In this document: positions 56,253 through 64,000 of the stretch, piece after piece
How positions within the stretch are numbered: the stretch's first letter is position 1
Layout of the letters: the number at the start of each line of letters is the position of its first letter
From: Bufo bufo
Lineage: Eukaryota; Chordata; Amphibia; Anura; Bufonidae
Assembly (NCBI RefSeq): GCF_905171765.1
Contig: NC_053392.1
Span: forward strand, 504,848,556 to 504,912,555
Length of the DNA stretch: 64,000 nucleotides
Reading direction: 5' to 3'
The notes under the pieces: generated by a model
Told to the model about the DNA's origin: nothing
What the model saw: only the letters and a program-made list of their open reading frames with translations
The model's database searches: none
Position numbers and translations under genes: made by a program

Positions 56253-56924
56253 AATTGTGAACTCAGCCTTACAGGTCAATGTAAGCGCAAAGCACCTTTT
56301 ACACAGTCGGTGGCTGATTCCACATAGATGTCTATAGAACCTGTTCTATTAAACGCTTATACAAGTAAAGCCCCCCCCCCCCCCAACAGAGTGGAGAGGG
56401 TGTCAGCAGTAAGTTTGTGTTGACGTCACTGATTATTTTGCCCTTCCTCTGATCCGTCAGAACAATAACCCACAAAAAACGTTTCCTGTCTGTGGAGCAT
56501 CCGCCTTCACTCGGTCAGTATTTGGTCAGTAATCATTCAGTATTGCTACTGCCAAAAAAAAAACAGGAGTGGATCCAAAAGAGAGATGACATGTGAATAG
56601 AACATTTGCATGTCTTCTGCATTTTGTACCCACTCCTGCTTTTGGCTACCAAATCATAAGCCAATTCTGATGCAAAATAGGGACCATTTCATGTAGGCCT
56701 TACAGCTGTACAAAAAAAGAGCAAGGATTTAACAAGGTAAAAAAATCTCATTTTATTCATTATAAATCAGCCTTACAGCTGTTACATAGACAGGATCCGT
56801 TGTGCATCTCATTTTTCCTTACTTCTGACCAATCAGAAGGGTCAAATAAATTATGATGTCAGCCAGGCCGAAAGGCAAAATAGTGGCCCATTCATGAAGT
56901 GGGGAGGGTGGGAACAGAATGAGA
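56253..56924. other. Intron 10 with MITE debris
   Basis: A C-run at 56371-56384. 56512-56665 has GTCAGTATTTGGTCAGTAAT and ACAGGAGTGGATCC facing ACCCACTCCTGCTTTTGGCT, relatives of MITEs at 29.5, 35.4 and 42.4 kb. No gene. Confidence 0.45.
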
Positions 56925-57395
56925 AGTCCACAGAGTGGCCCTATGACATAGTGGTGAGGTGGAAGCAGCTTGAGGAGACCACAGAGTGGCACAACGACAG
57001 AGTCTGGAGGTGGCAGTAGCATCAGGAGGAGGCCACAGAGTGGCACAATGACAGTGTGGAGGTGGCAGCAGCATCAGGAGGAGACCACAGGGTGGCACAA
57101 TGACAGTGTGGAGGTGGCAGCAGCAGCATGAGGAGATCGCAGAGTGGCACAATGACAGAGTGTGGAGGTGGCAGCAGCAGCAACAGGAGACCACAGAGTG
57201 GCAAGGTGACATAGTGTGGAGGTGGCAGCAGCATCAGGAGATCACAGAGTGGCAAGGTGACATAGTGTGGAGGTGGCAGCAGCATCAGGAGACCACAGAG
57301 TGGCAAAATGACATAGTGTGGAGGTGGCAGCAGCATCAGGAGACCACAGAGTTACCTGGTGACAGAGTGGGGAGATAGGTGGAAATACCAGTAGC
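56925..57395. repeat. ~50-bp minisatellite beside the hAT remnant
   Basis: Nine imperfect units, 50 to 54 bases each, marked by CCACAGAGTGGC-like words at about 56928, 56981, 57031, 57085, 57138, 57191, 57241, 57291 and 57342 and by GTGGAGGTGGCAGCAGCATC. It lies just downstream of the hAT transposase 3' end. Open frames over it are repeats, not genes. Confidence 0.93.
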
Positions 57396-57550
57396 AGCTG
57401 AAGATGGTGGGTGAAAGAAGGAGCAGTTGGCATCATATGTGTGGCATCAGGCAGATGGCAGCATCAGAATAGTAGTTGAGGCAGGTAACCAGAAGAAACT
57501 GGTCTCTTTTGTCAAAGTGTTGGTGTGGCACCATGGATGATCTAGTCTGA

Positions 57551-59356
57551 TGCATCAGGCATTGGTGGTTGGAAATCCTGGCTGATCCACGCCTGATTCA
57601 TCTTGACAAAGGTCAGTCTCTCCACATTTTGGGTGAACAGGCGAGTTCTTCTTCGGGTAACTATGGCCCCGCCGCACTAAACACCCCCTCTGATGCCACA
57701 CTACTGGCCTGGCAGGACAGCTTTTCCAGGGCAAACTCTGCCAGTTGCGGCCACAAATCCAGTTTGGCTGCCCAGTAGTCCAGCTGATCTTCAATGCGGG
57801 GCGGCAGGGTGCTGTCCAAGTATGCCACCACTTGCTGGTTCAGGTCCTGCTTAAGGTCTAGCGGCTGCTGGTGAGTAGTTTCTTCACTAGGTGGGTGAAG
57901 AAAACTGCTCATCAGTGACTCTAGACTCAAGTTGCTGCTGATGGAGCTGGAACTGCTCCTACCACCCCCCCAACCTGCCACAGCAGCCATGGCAGAGGAA
58001 CGTGAGCGCAGAGGGCCCGAACGTTGGCGCAGAGGGCCCCCCTAGGCCAGACCTGCGAGAGGATGGATGATGGCGCAGATAAGCAGCGGCCAACTGACTA
58101 GATAGGATGTCTCCTCCCTCTCAGCGGGTGTAAAAAAGGCCCCCATTTTGGATAGGTAGCGAGGGTCCAACAAGGTGGAGAGCCAGAAGTCATCCCTCTG
58201 CCGAATGGTGATAATTCGGCTGTCACTACTGTAGGAAGGCGCAAGGGTCCGTCGTTGACAGAAGGCATGTGTCACCGAGATTCCTGGCCTCAGTGAGGTA
58301 ACAGCCGGTAATTTCATGTGTCAGCGGCAGCTAGTGCTGGCTGACATGGTTTTGCTATTTAGTATGGCTGTAAAGAAGATCCGGGCCAGCTCTTACTGGG
58401 AGCAGCCAAAGTGCAGGGTGGGTGGCTGCTCCCCACTTTCCAGGCCGGGTCTTGGTTTGGGCTATAAAACACAGGCAGCACTGTCAGGTGGTAGAAATTT
58501 ACTCCTCTCTGACAGTGAAGCTCTGTCAGTCTCTGTGTTGGGACCTGGGAGTTTGGGCCTGGGTAAAGGCCTGCTACCTTGTTGGCGTGAGAGCAGGTGG
58601 TTTCTGATATGTCCAAGGACTTCTGCATTGCTGCATGGTGTAAACAAACACCAGACTCCAGGTGACTGTTTTCCTTGAAACTGACTTTTTGTTTTGCTTA
58701 TTCTTATGTTTGAATAAACACTGAACTGTTTAAGTTAAAGACGTTGTCGTTGCTTCTATACTGCGTCCACAAGCCTGTCTACCAGAGCAAATCCCCACAC
58801 TACGTAAGCAAGTGAGCATGCATCGAGCCATTTGTGCAAGTGACTTGGAGGGACTCCCTGCTTCCATCTCCACTGCACGGTGTGTCTGGGTCCTCTGCCT
58901 CGTCTTCCTCATTGCCATTTAGCTCCTCTGGCTGCTCCTGCTTCTCCTCTCCTGTCACCTGTGTAGAAAAACCACCCATTTCACTACACATTGCTTGTGC
59001 TCCAATGTCCTCCTCCTCCTCCAGTTCATTCCCCACAGTGCTCATGTGGCCGTGAGATCTAGGCGCCACGTCTCCAGTCTCCTGACCAGCCAGATTTACC
59101 AACATCTGTTCCAGGACATGAAGCAGTGGAATGACGTTGTTAATCCCGTAGTCCTGGCGACTAACAAATAACATGGCCTCCTCAAAGGGCCTGAGCAAAC
59201 GGCAGGTGTCACGCATGACCTGCCACTGGCTGACATCGAAGTTACACAGGGGGAGTACTCCTGTCCGCTTGGATCATCAAGAAATTGCTTATGGCCTTTC
59301 ACTGTTCTTATAGTCGGTCCAACATATAGAGGGTGGAATTTCAATGGGTGAAAACG
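57551..59356 (-). pseudogene. hAT transposase remnant (ZBED-like), interrupted
   Basis: Minus-strand order: LLRPFEEAMLFVSRQDYGIN and VIPLLHVLEQMLVNLA (59180-59090), an acidic EEEED stretch, DDFWLSTLLDPRYLSKMGAF (about 58190-58130), then DYWAAKLDLWPQLAEFALEK and SSVASEGVFSAAGP (57760-57661), the hAT C-terminal dimerisation block, then QNVERLTFVKMNQAWI in another frame. Frames are broken and the N-terminal zinc finger part is absent: the copy is cut at 59356 by the LTR. A further interruption lies at about 58318-58798. Confidence 0.85.
58318..58798 (+). mobile_element. Possible solo LTR inside the hAT remnant
   Basis: Begins TGTCAGCGGCAG and ends AATCCCCACA. It has a TATA-like box (TATAAAA, 58463) and a polyadenylation signal AATAAA (58713) followed by a short tail, the spacing expected of an LTR. 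Flanking bases show no convincing duplication. hAT transposase text is on both sides, so it is an insertion of some kind. Confidence 0.4.
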
Positions 59357-59588
59357 TGTCACGACCATGGTCATGGTCGTGACTCCTTGAGCCGCATGCA
59401 GTGGCCCGCGGTCTGCTCTTGTTGTCAATCACAGGTGAGGCCTGTTAGTATTATGCTTCACGTGTGGTTGCCGCTGGCAACATGATGTTATTTGGCAGTA
59501 TAGCAGCCTGAGCTGGTTGCTAGGCAGCTTGCTGTCAAGTGCATGCGGTTGCACCTGGCGACCTCTCTTTGTAGGTGTGCACTTTGTA

Positions 59589-61169
59589 CACTGCTCAAAA
59601 AAATAAAGGGAACACAAAAATAACACATCCTAGATCTGAGTTAATTAAATATTCTTCTGAAATACTTTGTTCTTTACATAGTTGAATGTGCTGACAACAA
59701 AATCACACAAAAATTAAAAATGGAAATCAAATTTTTCAACCCATGGAGGTCTGGATTTGGAGTCACACTCAAAATTAAAGTGGAAAAACACACTACAGGC
59801 TGATCCAACTTTATTGTAATGTCCTTAAAACAAGTCAAAATGAGGCTCAGTAGTGTGTGTGGCCTCCACGTGCCTGTATGACCTCCCTACAAAGCCTGTG
59901 CATGCTCCTGATGAGGTGGCGGACGGTCTCCTGAGGGATCTCCTCCCAGACCTGGACTAAAGCATCTGCCAACTCCTGGACAGTCTGTGGTGCAACGTGA
60001 CGTTGGTGGATAGAGCGAGACATGATGTCCCAGATGTGCTCAATTGGATTCAGGTCTGGGGAACGGGCGGGCCAGTCCATAGCATCAATGCCTTCGTATT
60101 GCAGGAACTGCTGACACACTCCAGCCACATGAGGTCTAGCATTGTCTTGCATTAGGAGGAGCCCAGGGCCAACCGCACCAGCATATGGTCTCACAAGGGG
60201 TCTGAGGATCTCATCTCGGTACCTAATGGCAGTCAGGCTACCTCTGGCGAGCACATGGAGGGCTGTGCGGCCCTCCAAAGAAATGCCACCCCACACCATT
60301 ACTGACCCAATGCCAAACTGGTCATGCTGGAGGATGTTGCAGGCAGCAGAACGTTCTCCACGGCGTCTCCAGACTCTGTCACGTCTGTCACATGTGCTCA
60401 GTGTGAACCTGCTTTCATCTGTGAAGAGCACAGGGCGCCAGTGACGAATTTGCCAATCTTGGTGTTCTCTGGCAAATGCCAAACGTCCTGCACGGTGTTG
60501 GGCTGTAAGCACAACCCCCACCTGTGGACGTCGGGCCCTCATATCACCCCCATGGAGTCTGTTTCTGACCGTTTGAGCAGACACATGCACATTTGTGGCC
60601 TGCTGGAGGTCATTTTGCAGGGCTCTGGCAGTGTTCCTCCTGTTCCTCCTTGCACAAAGGCGGAGGTAGCGGTCCTGCTGCTGGGTTGTTGCCCTCCTAC
60701 GGCCTCCTCCACGTCTCCTGATGTACTGGCCTGTCTCCTGGTAGAGCCTCCATGCTCTGGACACTACGCTGACAGACACAGCAAACCTTCTTGCCACAGC
60801 TCGCATTGATGTGCCATCCTGGATAAGCTGCACTACCTGAGCCACTTGTGTGGGTTGTAGACTCCGTCTCATGCTACCACTAGAGTGAAAGCACCGCCAG
60901 CATTCAAAAGTGACCAAAACATCAACCAGGAAGCATAGGAAATGAGAAGTGGTCTGTGGTAACCACCTGCAGAACCACTCCTTTATTGGGGGTGTCTTGC
61001 TAATTGCCTATAATTTCCACCTGTTGTCTATCCCATTTGCACAACAGCATGTGAAATTGATTGTCACTCAGTGTTGCTTCCTAAGTGGACAGTTTGATTT
61101 CACAGAAGTGTGATTGACTTGGAGTTACATTGTGTTGTTTAAGTGTTCCCTTTATTTTTTTGAGCAGTG
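59589..61169 (-). mobile_element. Complete Tc1 element with intact transposase
   Basis: TA flanks at 59587-59588 and 61170-61171. Ends CACTGCTCAAAAAAATAAAG and complement, apparently perfect over the first 25 bases. One uninterrupted transposase gene. Length 1581 bases. All parts expected of an autonomous Tc1 element are present. Confidence 0.96.
59847..60872 (-). CDS. Tc1 transposase (DD34E), intact
   Basis: 341 residues from [20 protein letters not shown] to ARGGHTHY. This ATG is preferred to the upstream extension, which begins with TTG; family proteins start here. Two N-terminal helix-turn-helix parts ([20 protein letters not shown]; a second at about 75-120), an arginine-rich hook (RRRGGGRRR), and the catalytic domain with aspartates in LFTDESRF and [10 protein letters not shown] and glutamate in [11 protein letters not shown], 34 residues between the last two. 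[10 protein letters not shown] is the glycine-tryptophan box. It acts in the nucleus, cutting and pasting its own element at TA sites (family knowledge). No stop or frameshift is seen. Confidence 0.96.
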   Translation of the reverse strand: MRRSLQPTQVAQVVQLIQDGTSMRAVARRFAVSVSVVSRAWRLYQETGQYIRRRGGGRRRATTQQQDRYLRLCARRNRRNTARALQNDLQQATNVHVSAQTVRNRLHGGDMRARRPQVGVVLTAQHRAGRLAFAREHQDWQIRHWRPVLFTDESRFTLSTCDRRDRVWRRRGERSAACNILQHDQFGIGSVMVWGGISLEGRTALHVLARGSLTAIRYRDEILRPLVRPYAGAVGPGLLLMQDNARPHVAGVCQQFLQYEGIDAMDWPARSPDLNPIEHIWDIMSRSIHQRHVAPQTVQELADALVQVWEEIPQETVRHLIRSMHRLCREVIQARGGHTHY

Positions 61170-61873
61170 TATATTTGGTGTGCACGGGATTTTAGTTGTG
61201 GGTGCATTTCCCCTTTAAGTGACACTTACCTTCTTTGGTGTTGGAAGGGTTAATTCCTTTCCTAGTATGTCTGTGTGGGTGTGGCTACTTGGGCTATTTA
61301 GCCTCTGCTGGAAGCCTGTAGCTGAGGGGTACTCCAGGCATGTTATGCTGGAGTCATCCTCCTGGTATCCTGATGCCATCTATCCAGTGAGGGGCAACCT
61401 TGTGGTCATAAAACTAATGTATTGATGTTACGCTTATGTTTGTGTGGAGTCTCACCTTATTGCAGTTATGGATCTGGTTTCCTGTGTGAGTTTAGTTTGT
61501 GTGCTGTGTCCTTTTGTGTTTGGTGTGGATAACAGCTATTGAGCACGGGTTCCAGTCAGTGTGTCTGTGGCAGGTAGGTGTGGAAGTGCTTTCACTCGCC
61601 TGCCATATCCATATGCTGTTGATGTTCCCCTTTCCTTGCAGCTTGGCCAGTGAGACTCCTGTTTGTCCGTGTCTAGGAGGAACAGGTCGTCTTACCCTGC
61701 TCCTAGTCCAGGGATCTCTTGAGGGCTAGTTAGGGACTCGAGGTTCCTGAGTATGAGCCCTCCTATTATCTGGGTTGGCTCATACAGTTAGTAGTCAGGG
61801 TCAGAGTTAGGGACACTGTAGGAGGTGACCTGCTCCCTAATTCTGTTGTCCAGGCCTAGCAGCTTCCTTATCC

Positions 61874-64000
61874 TTTTTTTTTTTTATAATCTTTTTATTT
61901 TCAAAAGTGTAAAAAAGTACAATCTTCCATTTCAATGTTGCAAAACAATGATACATCATCTCATCTAGTGTTAAGTTTCCCTCTTATTTTTTGCCCCCCC
62001 GTCCCTCCCTCCAACCCTCTTTTTTTCCGCGGAGCTACTGTCATTACATTGTTGTTACACCTAGTGTTATCATTTCCAATTGCCCCATATCCGTAACCAG
62101 GCTGCCTTTTTCCCCGCTGTTTGGGCAAGGATATGTCCATATTGCTTAACCCTGTTCATCCGCTCCCTCCACTCATGATAACTGGGATATTCCGTGGTGC
62201 CCCAGTATTTAACAATTATTATTTTGGCCAGGGCGATGCCCCGGAACCTAAGTGTCTGCTCAGTTTTATTTTTATCTGTCTCTGGGAGAGTGCCCAGGAT
62301 AACATATTCAATACATGCTTCATATTCCATAGGGGAACTATCCTGTAGTTTCCGGAATATTTTAATCCAGTAATCCTTTATCCCTAGGCATTCACACAAC
62401 AAGTGTTTATAGTCTCCTCTGTTTTTACCACATTTATAACAATTCTGTTTCCTGTCGTTGTAAATGGTATGCAATAATGCCGGAGTATAGTAGAGACGGT
62501 GTATGATTTTCAAAAGAATCCATGCATGGGCAGGGGAGACCGTCGATCTTTTAATATTTCTGTAAACGATGTTCCATGGAATGGGTTCCCCCTTTTGCAG
62601 GTCCCTTTCCCATTTAACCTCACCTCTAAATGTGATTGTTTTAGTATATTCATCTTTTAACTTTGCATATATGTGTGATGTAGAAGTGTTGAAAGTCATA
62701 TCTTGACAAGAATCTAAAAAAGTGTTGCGTACAATATTTAAATAACTCTTATTCTCCGTGTAATGTATAGCATGTCGTAATTGTTCATATCGAAATTTAT
62801 CAATAAACCCTAATGTATTATCTGGTAGGATTTCATTAAGGGGTTTGATCTGTCCTTTGTGAAAAACATGTGCAATTAAATATATCCCATATTTTTCCCA
62901 ATATTCCACGTCACCCAATTGCATAACTTGTGGAAGGTGTACATTCCCCCATAATGGGGTATACTGGACTGCTTGGGATACTCCAACCATAGATCTAACT
63001 TGTTGCCAAATGTACCCAAGCATTCTACCGAACGGGTTCATTATTATTCTCTTCTCCATGATGCCAGCTTCAAGAATATGAAAAAGATCCTCCCAGGGTC
63101 TACAGTACTTCCCAAAAATAGGCCGAATGCATTTATTCTTTCGATTCCTCACACACCATCTCAATTGGGCAGCTATATAATATCCTTTAAGAAAAGGGAT
63201 AGAGATTCCACCCTCTTCTTTATACAAATATTGTATCTTAATTCTAACTCGTTTGCGCCCTCATATTAGTTCATTAAAGAGGTTCTCTAACTTATTGAAG
63301 AATTTATCTTCTATCGTTATTGGACTGGCATTAAGTATGTATAATAACATTGGTAATAGCGACATTTTTATAAGTGCTATACGGTTGATTTGTGATAAGG
63401 GGAGTTTTAGCCATGTTCTAATCTTTTCCTTAACTCTATCTATTATTGGGAGTATATTTAGTTTCATATAATGTTCCAGTTTGGTCCCTATCTGGATACC
63501 TAAATATGATAAGGAGTCTACTGGGGTCAATAGGCTAACCTGAAATTTATGCTCGGGTGGGACCGGACGTCTTAATGGGAGAAATTTAGATTTTTCCCAG
63601 TTTATCTCATATCCCGATAGGGATCCAAATTCGTCCAGACTATCCATAACCCTAGGCAAATTCATATATCCTCTCCCCAGGAACAATAGCGTGTCGTCCG
63701 CATAGAGACTTATTTTGTCTGCCTCTCCCTCGCACCCAAAACCCGGTATCTCCCTATCTGCTCTGATTTTACATGCCATTGGCTCCAGGAACAACGAGAA
63801 GAGAAAGGGGGAGAGGGGACATCCCTGGCGTGTTCCTCGGGTCAGAGGGAAGGGAACTGAATGTTCACCATTAATTCGGACCCTGGATACCGGGCTTTGA
63901 TACAGAATACGAACCCATCTGGAAAAATATTCACCTATTTTAACCTGAGACATTACTGTCCAGAGGAAGGGCCACTCCACCCTGTCGAAGGCCTTAGCGG
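61874..64000 (-). mobile_element. L1-like LINE, 3' part, running off the window
   Basis: The poly-T run at 61874-61885 is the poly-A tail of a minus-strand insertion, followed by a 3' UTR of about 185 bases and then ORF2. The element continues beyond 64000. It is inserted in the LTR described at 59357-61873. Confidence 0.9.
62070..64000 (-). pseudogene. L1-like ORF2 (reverse transcriptase), one nonsense codon
   Basis: Open from the window edge, where AKAFDRVEW gives reverse-transcriptase motif A. TRGTRQGCPLSPFLFSLFLE and SLYADDTLLFLG follow (the catalytic YADD at about 63693-63704), then GYEINWEKSKFLP and LSYLGIQIG. One TGA at 63261 stands where tryptophan is expected (LI-stop-GRKR). Beyond it the same frame runs to 62070 with a cysteine/histidine cluster CYKCGKNRGDYKHLLCEC near the C-terminus, as in L1/Tx1-type ORF2. 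The endonuclease domain would be beyond the window. Only one lesion is visible, so it is a young copy. Confidence 0.9.

Larger units (their letters stand above)
59357..61873 (+). mobile_element. LTR, split by a Tc1 copy and cut by a LINE
   Basis: Starts TGTCACGACCATGG and follows the complement of the LTR at 40740-41841 (GTGACTCCTTGAGCCGCAT, later AGGAGGTGACCTGCTCCCTA). The Tc1 copy at 59589-61169 splits it. The last part expected from the other copy is replaced at about 61873 by the poly-T end of the LINE. TATA-like text GGGCTATTTAGCC lies at 61290. No internal retroelement genes. Confidence 0.7.

Noticed and set aside
57022..57378. Open frames of about 90 to 105 codons rich in WRWQQHQE or LLPPPH
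   Set aside because: They are translations of the ~50-base minisatellite with low-complexity content.

Overview
The window is vertebrate nuclear DNA, most probably from a frog or toad (anuran). The evidence is one large-intron vertebrate gene on the + strand with consensus GT-AG splice sites, plus a repeat load typical of amphibians: many Tc1/mariner elements, TTAA-flanked T2/Kolobok-type MITEs, TTA/TAA-flanked MITEs resembling PIF/Harbinger, hAT elements with 8-bp duplications, an L2-like and an L1-like LINE, and LTR fragments. The species cannot be fixed from sequence alone.

Gene. Ten internal coding exons of a short-chain acyl-CoA synthetase of the ACSS1 (mitochondrial acetyl-CoA synthetase) type lie on the + strand at 166-365, 7353-7528, 11631-11783, 11884-12031, 13349-13486, 22695-22787, 35027-35139, 35589-35715, 42546-42673 and 46377-46440. 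The reading frame passes every junction without a break and gives about 446 residues. These hold the ATP-binding P-loop, the acetate-pocket tryptophan and the hinge motif. The first exons lie upstream of the window. The exon with the C-terminal catalytic lysine was not found downstream, so the gene appears to continue past both ends or its last exons went unrecognised.

Layout. 0-11 kb: introns with foldback MITEs, a decayed Tc1 in a TA repeat (4261-5310), a Tc1 derivative with a foreign centre (5875-6833), and a hAT element holding a T2 palindrome (8939-10362). 10.5-15.3 kb: a fragment and a complete copy of a Tc1-like element with DD37E spacing and an open transposase. 15-21 kb: MITEs, a hairpin-rich hAT element (16415-17566) and a Tc1 with one nonsense codon (19081-20720). 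22-35 kb: a 69-bp minisatellite, a solo LTR (28629-29279), an AT-rich repeat-poor block (about 30.5-31.1 kb), a T2 element and an L2-like LINE end. 35-40 kb: a 3-kb foldback made of two Tc1 copies fused tail to tail. 40-56 kb: an LTR, many MITEs, a mariner-like remnant and a minus-strand Tc1. 56-64 kb: a nest in which a decayed hAT is interrupted by an LTR, which is split by an intact Tc1 and cut by an L1-like LINE running off the window.

Apart from the ACSS1-type gene I see no host gene. The most informative content is the nesting of transposons. Two insertion events have their empty site visible elsewhere in the same window. I found no convincing undescribed gene system. The best candidates for something new are the tail-to-tail Tc1 foldback, the small-ORF-bearing Tc1 derivative, and a sequence core shared by MITEs with different ends.
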